A DNA stretch of 64,000 nt from Lytechinus pictus (lineage: Eukaryota; Echinodermata; Echinoidea; Temnopleuroida; Toxopneustidae). A model generated the notes under the pieces. The model made no database searches. It was not told where the DNA came from and was given only the letters and a program-made list of their open reading frames with translations. The translations under genes were made by a program, and so were the position numbers. Position 1 is the first letter of the stretch, and each line of letters begins with the position of its first letter. Positions 44,831 through 58,163 of the stretch are shown here, in pieces. The stretch is from the NCBI RefSeq assembly GCF_037042905.1, contig NC_087249.1:14751901-14815900 (forward strand), given 5' to 3'.

Positions 44831-45139
44831 GCTTACATAAAATCGGAAGCGGATAAAAGAGTCAGCATGAACAAAAATGTTTAAAGAACAATATATATAA
44901 TAGAATAACATACTTGATATAGTTAAGTTAACTTAATTAACTTAAAATATCAATATTGATAAATTTACATCTTATAAATAAAACGCTATAAAGCTCTTTT
45001 AGCACATTCGCCATTCAAAGTAATAATTTTCGCCACTCATCCAACTTGAGTGCCCCCCCCCCCTTGTCGTCCCTTCCGCTCATTGCCCCCTGATGCCATT
45101 GACCATTGATTTCCATTATTATTTTTCTTTATTATTAGA

Positions 45140-45617
45140 AATAATTATTTGCATCCTCCTTCAATGCAGGTTCTTATTCAAATTTGTTGCTTTTACACTG
45201 TCTTGACTCATTATTTACAAGTATGTATTCGTGTATCCCACTTTTTTGTTAAATTTTTCGTTTACTTTTTCGTTTACTCTTTATTTATTCCCCTACCTTT
45301 TCTTGTCGTATTGATATTTTATGGAACTCTCACTGCATATTCTTTGGAGCCTTCAACCAACAAGCTTTGCTTTTACTTTTAGCTCCCTCATATCCACATA
45401 TCTCATTTTCTTTCTTTGTCATTATTCTAGAACCAATTACAAGAATACATTCTAGTACTTTTTTCTATTGTTATATTATGTATACATTTCATATTTTTAC
45501 GATGTTTATTTATGCTTATCTATGAAAACTTGTATTGTATAATATTATTGTTTTGTATTGAATTGTTGATTTTTTGAAAATGTGAAATGTTGATGTGAAT
45601 AAACCTTGAACCCTGAA
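45140..45617 (+). mobile_element. Possible 3' end of a non-LTR retrotransposon
   Basis: AT-rich sequence ending GTGAATAAACCTTGAACCCT and GAA. The AATAAA followed by a TTGAACCCTGAA-like tail is characteristic of some invertebrate LINE 3' termini. No polymerase frame remains. Confidence 0.4.
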
Positions 45618-47380
45618 CTCCGATAATATTTGGGGGGGATTCCCTTATATTGACTTTCATAAAAAAAAGCTCATCTTGAAAAACAACAATAAATATTTAA
45701 TCACCTCGCTGGTTTAAGTTCATATTCGAACTCCCGTCAATAATAGGAGAGGGGAAAAGGCACTCAGGAAAATTATATTTGTTCAAAATAAATTGGTCAA
45801 TTTAAATCCTGTTCCGTTTTCAAACAAAACATAATTTAAAAAAGGAAATCTCCAGAAACATGACAAAGTTTCATCTATTCAAATCAATTAGGAAACTACT
45901 GACCGAGTTCGAAAGGCCTATATAGGCCCATGAGTGGGAATTTTTTTTCTTATTTATTCATTCAAATTCTTTATTTTATTTAGATTTATAGATATATATG
46001 AATCAGATAGGCATGCAGATAATGCATATGGGCCTAACATAAAATATATGTATCATTAGGCTCATATAAGTTATCACATAGGCCTAATTACACATCTACT
46101 TGAGGTGACGTGTATAAAATCCTTGTTTCATTCCAATTAAATTATCCCTAAATTTCATACACAGAGTAAATAATAATGGTAATCATCAAAATATGAATAG
46201 GCCACATTAAAAACAAACAGCATTACGATCGATAATAGCCTAGAAGACATGCCAGGGGCCGCGGAACCGGGGGAGGGGCTTCACCCCAGAACAAAAAAAA
46301 AACTATCCCTATATCTCCTAGTTGTTTGTACGTCGGTATTGATAAACATCGAAGTCTCATTTTTTAGCATTGATGACCCTACAATTCGTTATAGAGCAAG
46401 ATAATTTTTGTAAAACTTTTTCCCAAACACCATGGGCCGGGACAATGATTACAATTAAATCTCGAAATATTTCTGGTGAACAGTGACAAACTATTTTGAT
46501 CATCTTTCAACATTTCTGTGAACGTCAGCTTATCTGCTGCTCCATGCATGATAAATCGTTGACGACCGAGGGGCTTTTATTTGCCGTCACCCTCAGCTAA
46601 AGGGAGAGCGGGAGAGAGAGGGGGAGATAGAGAAGAAATCGAAGTAGTGAGAGAGGAAAATGTAAAAGAGTATAAAGAAGAAAAAATGGCCGAGTCGCAA
46701 AAAAGACAACAACGGAAGAAGTATCAATGATCAAGGCCGGAATAGGAAAGTAATGAAATGAAAAAAAAAAAGATTAAGAGGAATGAAAATAAAAGGAAGA
46801 AGACAAGACGAAAATGAGAGTTGGGGGACCGACAAATACCTGTACCCTCATTTAGAACAAAATAACTATTCAGCCTGCGCTTCGCGCCCGCATTGCCCGT
46901 TTGTTTCATTATTCATGTCTTGTTTTCAAGTCATTCTCGGTTTGTAAGATAAAACATCATTACAAAAGTGCTTAAAATGTCTCGTTTTTTCTCTGAATCA
47001 GGGGCGGAAATCTCTCCCAGGGGGGGGGGGGGGGGGGAAGGGGCTGGAAAATTTGACAAGCAAAAAAAAATTGTTCATAAATTCATATGAAACTCGATCT
47101 CTTTTAAGACTTACTTTATTATTCATGCATTACAGTTATAATCTGCCCTAGCTAACATAATGAGCATAATATTAAAGGCTGATCAATCGAGTTGATTTCT
47201 CTTAGAAATTTGTACAAGCAAATATTCCCACTATTCTTATTGAAGCGATGTTTCTTATGAGGTACATTGTAGGCCTATACTGAATTATGACCTGAAATAA
47301 ATTCAGACATTCCTACATTGTTTACACTTAATTTTCATCTCATATTAAATTCACTAATTGAATTAGTAGAGTAATCAGGC
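45618..47380. other. Intergenic, AT-rich with AG-rich stretch
   Basis: It contains an AG-rich region at 46598-46830 and a G-run of about 18 at 47020-47037 followed by AAATTTGACAAGCAAAAAAA (47049-47069). No gene. Confidence 0.5.
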
Positions 47381-47394
47381 GTTACCATGGCAAT
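47381..47394. promoter_or_regulatory. X-box-like motif
   Basis: GTTACCATGGCAAT, one mismatch from the palindromic RFX X-box. First of three in 652 bp. Confidence 0.35.
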
Positions 47395-47846
47395 ATACCA
47401 TTAACATGCATTCAAATGAACTTATGCATGCAGAACACTCTGTTGTTTTCGAAATTTAATTTAAATGAGTTGGTCGAACCTATATAGATTTTGGCATTTT
47501 CATTGTCATTTTCCACCATTCATCTTTTCCCACTATAATGTTGATTTATGATGGCAATTCAATAAATGCCCCCAACGTACATGGCCAAAGTTCATTGACC
47601 GATTACCTTTGACCGTGGCATGACCTGAAACTCACTATAGGATTTTCACTGACTCCCTTATTTCTAAGTTTTAGCTATAATGAAACCTATAGGCCTATTT
47701 CAAACTTATGATTACATTTCACAAACTTATCCTGTTTTAAGATTTCAATGTTTACGACGCCGCCCGCGCGGCGCCGTCGGAAAAAGCGGCGCCCTGTCTC
47801 TGCAGGCAATCAAGACAATTGTATTTTTCCGCGGGAAAGATAAGCC

Positions 47847-47860
47847 GTTACCATGGCAAT
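47847..47860. promoter_or_regulatory. X-box-like motif
   Basis: GTTACCATGGCAAT again, about 90 bp after a CG-rich patch (CGCCGCCCGCGCGGCGCCG at 47759). Confidence 0.35.
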
Positions 47861-48018
47861 GGATCTTTTGCAAATACTTTGATGACTTGATAGGCCTATA
47901 TCTAGAAATTGAATTTGGAAGGCTTAAGAATGATATATTGGACCATTTAAATTGACAGGGTAATATGCCATATATATTTATAGGCTCAATATGTTATTTT
48001 TTAAAAACACATTAATCA

Positions 48019-48032
48019 GTTGCCATGGCAAC
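48019..48032. promoter_or_regulatory. X-box palindrome
   Basis: GTTGCCATGGCAAC, a perfect 14-bp palindrome and the canonical RFX-binding X-box. Confidence 0.45.
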
Positions 48033-50644
48033 AGCGTAAGGAGGCATTTATGAAACTGGCAACAAGCGGATTCATGTTCAGCACCATCAAAATAGAGAAA
48101 ATGACACATAAAATCAGATTCTAAAGAAAAGTCTACTTGAAAAAATTATGACAATTCCGTTTAGGCCCTATATACTCTTACAATGATACTACAATCAGGG
48201 TGAGCGAAGTTAGGGCAGGCTGCTATCTCAAGGTATGCCCTCGCTAATTCATTCACACAACAAATATTCATTCTAGAAAAATTTGTCATGACGACATATC
48301 AGGACCTCCCGCACCTGCGACTCTCACATTTTCATTCATCATATTATAAGTATATAACATTTTCACTGTTTTTAGGAGTTTCTAAAGTGATTGAAAAAAA
48401 CCTTAATTTGGTGCAGTTGCGGTACAGTTGATCGAAGTTCAAACAGTTATCAGGTTACTTTACATTTAAAGCAGTATTTCACGATGATTTATTAAGGGAT
48501 TGATTTTATTTTTCCACACTTCGTTTTTTCATGTAATGGTCTCCTCTTGGGTGCTTAATTATGCGAGTATACTAAACAATAAGGACTTTGGGACGAATTT
48601 AAAATGATAATCATAATAAGCAGCGTGCGCATCGCGCTTGTGAGGCCGAGGGTGAGCGAGAATTGGGCAGCGTAAACTGCACAGCTTGCTGTCCATCTTC
48701 CGAGAACGATCAAAGTGTGATGTGAGTATTGTTTGTTTACAGAATCGATTGCCTTTTTTATCATCCTTTCCACAATAAAATGCTGAAATACTGGTTTTGC
48801 ATCTAAGCAGCTTAAATTTTACTTTTGATCAGTAAAGGCATCACCGGGTATCACTATCTCTTTCTTTTCTCACGATTTCTGTCTGATTTGGCCCAGCTGC
48901 GCTGCCGGGTCTCTTCCAAGCTTTGCCCAGGTGAGCAACGGGTTGCCACCCCGGTCGAAAGACGTTTAATAGAGGTATCGACTCCGCTCCGACTTCCTGC
49001 CTGGTCCTGTCTGGTCTCACGCCCTCGCTTATGTCATTCTCACTTTGTTTTTGGTTAATGAAACAATAAATATCTAACTTATATTTTTCTTTTAGTTATC
49101 TTGCATTCTTGGGATATTTTTTTCATGTTGCATTTTTTGTCCTAAAACTTATAGTAAAACAAATAGACTGAATTTTTAGGAACAGATATTTTATTTTCTT
49201 AGAGTCTAACAAAGCTGACACTAACAGTTAGATCTAATAGGCCTAGAAGAGTCTAACTAGTTAATGTTAGATCAAGATCTAATTATGAAAAAAAACCTTA
49301 GATCTATGACACTGGCGGAGAGGCACAATTAAAATTTGTAATATTATTTATTAATGTAAAAATGCTGTTAAAACACAAGTGTGCTCCCCTTTTGAAAGTG
49401 AAGACTTTTATTTCCTTGTCAAATTTTTTGTTGTGGATGAAATGAACTTTATTTTTGTGTGAAAAACTTTTTTTTAATAGACCTATTTTTTTTGCTTGTC
49501 AAATTTTTGTGTGGACGAAATGTCTTTAATGTTTGGGTGAAAACACTTTTTTTGCTTGTCTAATTTTCCTCAGGAAAATGTGTGCCCCCCTTTGGAAAAT
49601 CCTGGATCCGCCCCTGATCTACGACTCCTAAAAACTATTTCTAGATCTTCTATTTTGAGGAGTTTTTGGAAGTATATTTTTCTTATTTTTTTTCCATTTA
49701 CACGAGGTGTACAAGATCTACTAGATCTAGATCTAGATTCTACTCCTAAAATTGTAGTCAAGTGGAAAAATCAATGAAACAGATACACTTTCGGTCTACT
49801 TGTGACAAGACCTGGTGGCCTAGCCTATTACAAAAATAATGTTAACATATTTTGTTTTGTTGTTGATGTTGTTTGATTGAGTTTAATGACATTGAATATC
49901 AAAATGATGTTGTTTAGGTGTTCATTCTAAACAAGAATATTTATGCCTATTTTCCGATTATTTTCTTTTCTGTGCTGGGGAAGGGTGCTTTCCAAAAAAA
50001 GTCAAAACCATTATATTCAGGTTTGTGCACAAACTTTGTATGTTATAAAGTAAAAATATTCCTGTCATATCTCTTTTCTATGATACTCTTGAAGCAATTC
50101 AGGGTAGTCTATTAAATACATGTACATTTTCTGGTATATGTATTCCCACCAAAGTTTTGAATCTGTTAGTTTGACCTGGCCCTTTAATTGACTATTTGAT
50201 TTTGATGTAGTGATTAGCAAAAAAAAAAAAAGCTCCAAAATGTAATGTTACGGTGACAACTATACATGTACCGGGATAGAGATCTACTGAACTTTGCTCC
50301 CCGGTAAGGCAAGCAAAATTAAAAGAGTTAATTTTAGTTGGTTGTAATTTGAATTAGAAAAATGAGTTTTGATTTTGCATATATATATACGGTATTCAGG
50401 ATTATTTTATGCAGCGTTTATGAATTTATATTTTGTTTAGTGGTTTATTAAAGGGGGAATGACTTGTGTGTGGTCTCTCATTGACTGTGTGTTATATACG
50501 TTTCAGATACTGTATCTACTAATACTACAGAGAATAGATTGACCTATAATTGTATTTGTATAGAGAAACTAAAAGTGTTCTGAGAAGCAAAAGTAATTGT
50601 TTTGCTACTTGGTTTATTAACATAATTTAATTATTATAAGTGTA
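48033..50644. other. Intergenic sequence, nothing coding
   Basis: It contains a GC-richer patch at 48890-49030 and AGATCTA-rich clusters at 49190-49310 and 49610-49745. An inverted member of the TTGACAAGCAAAAA / GGGGCGGATCC family lies at about 49485-49620. No exon or RNA gene could be supported. Confidence 0.5.
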
Positions 50645-51179
50645 TTAACCCTTTGCGTGCGACGGGCTTCCACAGAAGCCCAGCGAGTCGTTCACTTAGC
50701 TACGACGGGCTTCTACAGAAGCCGAGATTTGTTTGGTTTAATTCGATGAAGTTTTTCAGCTTTTTCGTAATTGTTTTGTACTAAAACCTTTCCCACTATT
50801 TCCTTTATAAACCTATTTCGACAATCAAATGAAAAAAATACACAGCTACGTGGAGAAAAATCCCTAAAATAGGAAATCATTTCAACTTTACCCGAACCTA
50901 ACCGCACACTAGGCCTGATCACGTGATTTGATCCATATCGTTGTTCTGAAAGCCTAAGCTAAAATCTTTTCTGGAAGATCGTCACGTAATAACCTACGCG
51001 TTTATTCACCATTTTACGGTCTTATTTATTTCATCAAGACGATATCGCTCTAGAAAGAATGATATCTCCTTGGTTTCATCGATCGATTGTATTTTCAGAA
51101 AAACAAAACGCTTGTCATGTCCTAGTACTTTGAGCTGACCTTGGTGCACTTTTGAACTTTTTGCCTTCCATCATCCCTC

Positions 51180-51480
51180 TTCTTCTCATTATTTTTGTCT
51201 ACTATTCAAAAAAAAAGAGAAAAGAAAGCAGTTAAGCACACCATTCATCTTCTGCTCTTTTCAAAAAGGAAACGTCCATGTAGTTCATGATATCGGCACT
51301 ATCCAAACAAAATAATGTCTGGGCGGCCACTCAAACAAATTCCTTCCGAAAAGAGCAGGATACAGATGGTCAACGCCCCGAACAAAAGGAAGATTAGTGT
51401 ATATCGGCAGGATGACCCGATAAATGCTTTTCGTACTTAGCAATACAAAAAGCTTTTATGAATACTTTTTTTTCGACCAA
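51180..51480 (+). repeat. Internal direct repeat, copy 1
   Basis: About 300 bp that recurs at 52826-53130 with about 80 % identity by eye. Shared words: CTGCTCTTTT, AACGTCCATG, GGAAGATTAGTGTAT, AGCAATACAAAAAGCT. Each copy also holds GAAAAGAGCAGG-like inverted words. Confidence 0.8.
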
Positions 51481-52045
51481 CATACCTATCCAAAAAAAAA
51501 ATGTCCCATTTACCGATAACACAGGGGCTTATGACATCCGTCAGTGGTTCATATTGCATAAAAGCGCTTCCCCTGGGTGATGATGCATATAAGGATGAAC
51601 GAAGAATCATTTAGGGAAATTATATTTAAAAAAAATATGTTCAGATGTCACGGAGAACGAGAGAGAATGAAAGACAGAGATGAAAATAAAAATAGACAAG
51701 TGCGCTGTTGCTAAAATTCCTTGAATATCTACTTAAACGAATAACAACATGACTTTATTTTTTGGTTAGATTACTTTAAAAAAATCCCACAACGTTTGTT
51801 TGTCGCAACTCGGTCCTCAGACCCTTGCCAAACTGATGACTTTTTATCATTATTCTTGTTTGACCTTGCCCCCCCCCCCGATGGAAATGTTCTGACCTAC
51901 ACTCTAATATTGCTTGTTTGTCTCCTCTCTCCGATTTTCTGTTTTTAATTGCGAGTAACGCAGTAGAAAAGATGAGAATAAAGACCGTCCTGGCCACTTC
52001 ATTTCCCCGTTACGACCCCCCCCCCCAAAAAAAAAAAAAAAATCG

Positions 52046-52574
52046 CATTTGGGGCGCTTACCATGGTTAGCATATAAACCAAAATATTTGGAAAAAAGAT
52101 GTTATACATGCAGGGACAGCATTTTTTTTTATTGTGCAGGGGTTGAGCTGTGGGCGGGGGTGAAGCGGCAAAAAAAAAATCACAATTTGTTAATTCATGT
52201 CATTTTACAGAATGAATTTATAATAGGTTAGGTTTTAGAAGCTTTTCATCTTATTTCCGCGAAATGGAGGAAATAGAATGATACAGGATGAGAAATTACG
52301 TTTAGGCACCCCCTATAAAGAAAACACGTTTGTCTGGCGTGTCACGCGATAGAACCCTCTCAATCCTACAAACTTTTATTCATGTGTGGCCTACACACCT
52401 CCCCCCCCCCCCAAAAAAAAAAAAATTATACCGATCCAAATTTTATGGATTTTCCTACTTTTTCGCCAATTTCTTTTTTTTTTACCGGCGAATAGCGTGG
52501 AAGAAAAGATTCATAGAGGAAAAAAGTTTCCGTGACTGCAAACAATCATTTGGGGCGCTTACCCTGGTTAGCAT
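52046..52574 (+). repeat. Second internal direct repeat pair
   Basis: CATTTGGGGCGCTTACC, then TGGTTAGCAT, at 52046 and again at 52547. AGGGGTTGAGCTG words occur at 52139 and 53267. These show that a segment of about 1 kb was duplicated in tandem within the element. Confidence 0.65.
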
Positions 52575-52825
52575 GAAAACTAAAATATCTGATTTTTTAA
52601 ATAAAAAAAACAGAGAAAGGGAAAACGAGGAAATCCCTAATTGGTACCGTTTTATAAATACATTATACATGTACATTTTATATTGACAAATGCGCAATAA
52701 TTTAAACATTTACCATCCGTCAGTCAAATAGAAGGATTTCAGTAGCTATCTAGTCTTATTGAAAATTTTATATAAAACGGGCCCCTGGTAAATGTTTGAC
52801 CCCCCTCCCGCTTTCTCTCGTTCTC

Positions 52826-53130
52826 TCATCCGATATTGCTCTTATTTTTGTCTTCTATTTCAAAGGAAACAAACAGAAAATAAAGGAATTTAGAACACCG
52901 TTTATCCTCTGCTCTTTTGAAAATGAAAACGTCCATGCAGTTCTTGATCTCGGCACTCCCCAAACAAAAGAAAGTCATGGCGGCCGCTAAAAAAATTCCT
53001 TATAAATAGAGCAGGGGACAAATAGCCAACGCCCTGAATAAAAGGAAGATTAGTGTATTTCGTCAGGATGACCTACTGAATGCTTCTCGTATTTAGCAAT
53101 ACAAAAAGCTCTTAGGAATACTGTTTTTCA
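52826..53130 (+). repeat. Internal direct repeat, copy 2
   Basis: Partner of 51180-51480. Confidence 0.8.
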
Positions 53131-54035
53131 TATTAGGACAGTAACATTAAAAAATTAAATGATTACTCATTTTATATTGACAAACCTGCTTAAGCTTAAG
53201 ACATGGCAAATATTGGAAAAAGATGTATAAATAACAGGGGCCGCTGAGCGTGTTTTTTTATATTGGAGGGGTTGAGCTGAATGTAGAAGGGAGTGATCCG
53301 GCCCCTAAAAATCACAAATTTATGGACTTCGCGTTTTTGTATACGTTTGCTGAATGGGGGGGGGGGGGGGGGTGGACTGACGCCTCCTACCGACTCCAAC
53401 GCATCTGTATTTAATTGAACGATTAAAAGATAGAGACAAAATGGTATACAAATCTTTCATGGTTTATTTATTGCTTTTGTTTTCGGTTGTGAAAAAATCT
53501 AGAACGGTTAGAAAATGAATAAATGAAAGAACAAAATAAAACACTTTTAAATTAAAAGCATCTAAATTAATTTTAGATGCTACAAATTCTATAGATGAGA
53601 ATAATTTACTTTCTCTCATTGTGGCGAACAGTAATCGGTAGCATGGTTATTTTGGAGGGAAAAGGGAGATAGAAAAATGAAACGTAGAACGAGACAACTT
53701 GGGAGAGCGTTGGGAGGTATTACAGATCCACTGTTTGAGTCACATTTACCCCCTTCGCTCTTTGAAATTGCAACAGGATAACAAATCGAAGACTGGTATG
53801 CAATCTTCAGAAACAACATTATATTTTATTACAAGCTATAATTCATGAAAAGAAGAAAATAAAGGCGATTTTTAGTGAAACATTGAGGCCACCGTCTTGA
53901 AGCCCAGAAGCCAAAAATCACAAAAATAGTTTCGGACTTTCGTTGCGCAGCATCATCGTCGTACTTGCAAGGGAATATTCACCCTTTTTTATTCATTCTG
54001 GAAATAAGGTACTTGGTATGGCTTATTATATTCAC

Positions 54036-55495
54036 TCGCGTTCGTAATCACTCGCGTCGGGTTGGTAATCACACGCGTTTTTGATTTTTGGCGATTTTTT
54101 TTTTTTCGGTGCGATTTTTTTTCTAACGGTGTCTTCAATGGGACAAACGTACTGGAAAAATAAAGTAATATTGAAATTCGAGTTTCGTTTTATTTTAAGC
54201 TGGTAAGTGCCTTAAATAAAACGTTCTCGACCACTGTTTTAAGATAACAAGCAAATTTTGACTACTGTTTTAACATAATCACATTCCACATCTTAAATCT
54301 TAGAGCCATAGGCGGCGGAAGCGGGGGGGGGGGCTCCCCCTAAAAAAAGAGAGAGGGGGGAGAAAGGAAGGGAAAGAGGGAGAAAAGAGAAAGAAAAAAA
54401 AAAGACAGACAGAAAGAAAGAAGCAAGGAAAAAAGGAGAAAGAAAGGAGAAAAGGAATAAAGAAGAAAAAGGAGGAAAGGCTACTCTCGATTTAGCTTTG
54501 CCTTTGGAGGATTTTCCTGAAGTCTGTGGTATTCTTTATAAAGCATAGTGAGGTGCTACAATTTCATAATATCACTATTTATTTCCTTCTCCCTTTCTTT
54601 GTGAATTATTCTACACTAACGTAAAAATCAGGGAGGAAAAAAGTGCTGAAGAAGAAAAGCAAGAAGGAAGGAGGAGGAGAAGTAGAAGAAGAAAAAAGAA
54701 GATGGAGGACATAAGGGGGTAAAAAGAAACTAAAAAGAGAAAATTGAGGGGAGGATTTAGAAGAAGAGAAAGAGAAGATAAAATAAAGGGGAAGACTGAG
54801 AAGAGAAAAGGAAGAAGTGAGAAGGGAGATGAACAATAAGGAGAAAGGGAAGAAATTGAGAAGTAGAAGAACAGGGAGAAGAATAAGATGACATAATAAT
54901 GGGAATAAAAAGAAGACTGAGAAAAAAGAGAAGTAGGAGGGGGAGTAAAGTGCACTCTGGTTATAAAGAAGTCCGAGGGACCAACAAAATTGTTCCTTTA
55001 TACAAATAATTGTGTGTGTGTGTGATATCAGTTTTTTTTTATTTTTTAGAGTGGTCACAAAATTCGAGCGGAGTTGACCTTCCTTAGAGCAACACACTTG
55101 TGTGTTGCTGCCCTCTACGTTCGTTGATATTGACCAAAAGCTTCGGTCTTTGTGTCTATTAATTATTATGTTGGTTGTTCCGCTGAACTCCGTTGGCTCC
55201 ACTCACCAAATACAGAGAAATTTAAAAAAAATTAAAAATGTTTGAAAAAAACTCCTCGAAACAGACTGCTGCCAGCTGTCTGGGGCGGATCAAGCTTGTT
55301 ATCTATTCTTGGTACTTAGAACAGTAGTCGAGCACTTAATTGCCGGCTTAAAACGAAACTCAAATTTCCCTGCATGTCTGTCACATTGAAGACACCGTTA
55401 AAAAAAAATCGCACCGAAATATAAAAAATCGCCAAAAATTCAAAACGCGAGTGATTACGAACCAGAACGCGACGCGAGTGATTATAAACTGCCCT
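54036..55495. mobile_element. Nested foldback element, ~200-bp arms with CTCGCGT words
   Basis: The left arm TAATCACTCGCGT, later TTTTTGGCGATTTTTT and AACGGTGTCTTCAATG, is repeated inverted at 55320-55495, with CGAGTTTCGTTTTA and GACCACTGTT-like words extending the match. The centre is AG-rich low-complexity sequence with minus-strand frames made of Ser/Phe/Leu only. Confidence 0.8.
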
Positions 55496-55990
55496 TGGTA
55501 TGCTGTGATTTCACCCAAAACGGACTATCGTCGTAATTATACACTTTGCAAATGATCTGTATACAAGGGGGTAAAGAGACCATTCATGAGTAGCGTGACA
55601 ATAGGCAATGAAAAAAGCACCAGAGCAGACAACAAAGCGGTATCGATCGAACTCGACTTGTCCGCGCGTGCTGATTGCCCTTACGCATTTTTGTACACAG
55701 TGCCTATTGACTTGGGAAAAAGCGAAGATTTGACAAAATAACACGACTTTTTAATCTTAGATTTCTTAACTATTCTGTTGATTCGAGAAGCGAGACCTTT
55801 AATTCTAGTTAGAAAAATGTCTGATCGTTCATCTTTACATTTACTAAAAATCCTGAAAATACTTCAGTTTGGCGCAATTAGCAATAGATTAGGAAAACAC
55901 CGCCACAGATCCAAAAACCAGCAATGTACAAAAACGGCTCCGCCGCAGGGAGAGGTATCCGGTTTCACGGGCCCGCACGCAAAGGGTTAA

Positions 55991-58163
55991 GTAGTTAATT
56001 AGCATGTTATCATTCAAGTGGGTCTATTTTACTTGACTACCGGTACACTGGCATTTAGATTGGTCAGGATTCTGGCCAGGTACAGGTATGAGTAGTTTAG
56101 GACTCGAGATGGCTCTATTGCTTCGTATCTGCTTTAATTCTCCATTTAATAGATAATGAGAAAAGACGTAGGTAATTTATTATTACTCAAAACGAAAACA
56201 AAGAAAGGCTGTTTTATTTTATAACCAACGTTTGGATGGGGTATTGGTGCTGGAAAACAGTGAGTCTTTGCTTGTTTTGAAGTCAATTCCAGGGAGAAAA
56301 ATGATAACATTATGAAAGGAATGTATTAAAGGTCAAGTCCACCCCAGAAAAAGGATGATTTGAATCAATAGAGAAAAATCAAACAAGCATAACACTTAAA
56401 ATTTCATAAAAATCGGATGTAAAATATTGAGAAAGTTATGACATTTTATTAAAAGTTTCTATTCTATCAGTTTAAGTCTGTCCCAAACAAGCAGTTCCTT
56501 TCATCGCTTCTTTCTAATGTCAGCAGACCTGCTTGTTAATCCTTCATTCATGTCCATAATTTACAACAAGAATACATGCCTCGTCATGTGCAGCATAATA
56601 AAGGGACCGAAGCCACATTGCGCTTTTCTATCTCTTGCCAATAATTTTCTGATTCATGATTTCTATTTTTAAACTGTCTTCTTCTTTCATTTTCTTGGTT
56701 AACCTCGACAGGAGTAAAAAAATCCCATGGATCTGTAAAAGTTTTTTTCAGTGCATGACAGTATCATCAACTTGAACACAGTATATATATACCGTTAATG
56801 CCATGTAGCTGTAAACACCTGTACATGAATAACAAGTATGAACAGTAGACCACTTGGACAGGATTATTGTATTGAGAGAAAAAAAAATCAGCCTTCCCAC
56901 TTCTCCAACTCAACTGTCAATTTAAAGAAAAAGGTTGCGACAAAGAACCAAAATTATTTTGAATCTTGATAACAATTAAGATAGGATGAGTGGTAAATAA
57001 TCATTCAATAATATGAACTATCTTTGGAGGTGCACTTAAAAAAAAACACACACACACTGGTGTGTAGCTAAAAAAAATGTATTCTGTACATTAATAAACA
57101 TGGCAGGCTGAACCCCCCCACACAGTCAATAGTTTGTATGCATAACTTTTGAAAATGAAAACAAAAATAAAACTCCACCCTAAAAAAATAGTCAATTAAA
57201 AAAAATCAGAAGAAAATAAACAAGAATAGTGCTCAAAATGATACAATATGCCCCCTATTTGAAAATACAATTTTTTTGCATAATTTGTGAGAATCTCTAT
57301 GGGTATATATATTTTGCTCATTTCAAATTTGAGAGAGAAATGTACAAAGTTCATACCTCCTCTTTAAATCATGGACCTGTCTTTGAAATCAATTAAATAT
57401 CCAGGAATGTACAATGTACATTTATATGGTACCCACCTTCCTTTTATGTCAGTCAGTATGTCTTTCTGTCAGGGCTTGTTGCATCCATTGTACATGTAGC
57501 TGCTGGTGTCTCTGACCAGTTCAAGGGCTTGTCACGTTTCCTTTTGGAAACGCATCACAGTGAATACTTCCTCGTGTCCGTTTCCACTCTACCAATAGGT
57601 GAGGCCTTTCAACAGGCAGTGAGAACGGAAAAAAAAAATTTACATGGGGGTCAGGGCAATTTCACCCCTGAAATGATGGAAAGAGCCCTGGCAAATCCCC
57701 ATTCACAATACAGAATAAGCAGTAGGTTGTCAAATTCCCCCCTGAAAATTAAACATTTTATATTTGCCTGGAGAACTTGACTCACAAAACTAAAGAAGCT
57801 CTTTCATTTCAGTGAGAAATCTGATGAGCCAGATTCACTGTTTACTATGTGAATCACACAGTACATGTAGTTGCAAAAACATTTTTTGAACAAGTGTTTA
57901 AAATATTATAAAACAACAAAGTCAATAACTCAAGCATGGTTGTTTAAGATTTACACTTGTTTAAACTGTTTGAACAACTACTGTGCGATTCACATAGTAA
58001 AGAGCAATGTTTAAATTATTTTTAACAGTGTACGTGTATAAAAAAAAAAGAAACTCATCTTACATGTATCTGGATAAGGAAAATATGAAATTAGTGACAT
58101 TGAAAAATATGTATAATTTGAGAATAAACTTACTGAACATTTGAGAGGGTTACTATATAATAA
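55991..58163. other. Intergenic sequence with repeat pieces
   Basis: At 56330-56460 there is a dispersed repeat end (AAGGTCAAGTCCACCCCAGA...GAGAAAGTTATGACATTTTA). Its words also occur in other foldback families here. A hairpin repeat lies at 57839-57999. A frame at 57529-57780 has no recognisable homology. Confidence 0.5.
57839..57999. repeat. Short foldback repeat
   Basis: TTTACTATGTGAATCACACA at the left matches the inverse TGTGCGATTCACATAGTAAA at the right. The inner arms share ACAAGTGTTTAAA / TTTACACTTGT. Confidence 0.8.

Larger units (their letters stand above)
50645..55990. mobile_element. piggyBac-like composite element (5.3 kb) flanked by TTAA
   Basis: TTAA at 50645-50648 and 55987-55990 flanks a perfect 13-bp inverted terminus CCCTTTGCGTGCG (50649-50661 and 55974-55986). 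TTAA with CCCT ends is diagnostic of the piggyBac superfamily. Directly inside the left end, GGGCTTCYACAGAAGCC occurs twice as small hairpins (about 50663 and 50706). No transposase frame is present. The interior holds long direct duplications and a second foldback element, so this is a non-autonomous composite. Confidence 0.72.

Noticed and set aside
47680-47955. 91-codon frame with a CG-rich centre
   Set aside because: No homology, and composition changes abruptly inside it; probably chance.
54606-55202. 198-codon minus-strand open frame
   Set aside because: It reads through an AG-rich low-complexity centre of a foldback element; the peptide is Ser/Phe/Leu only.
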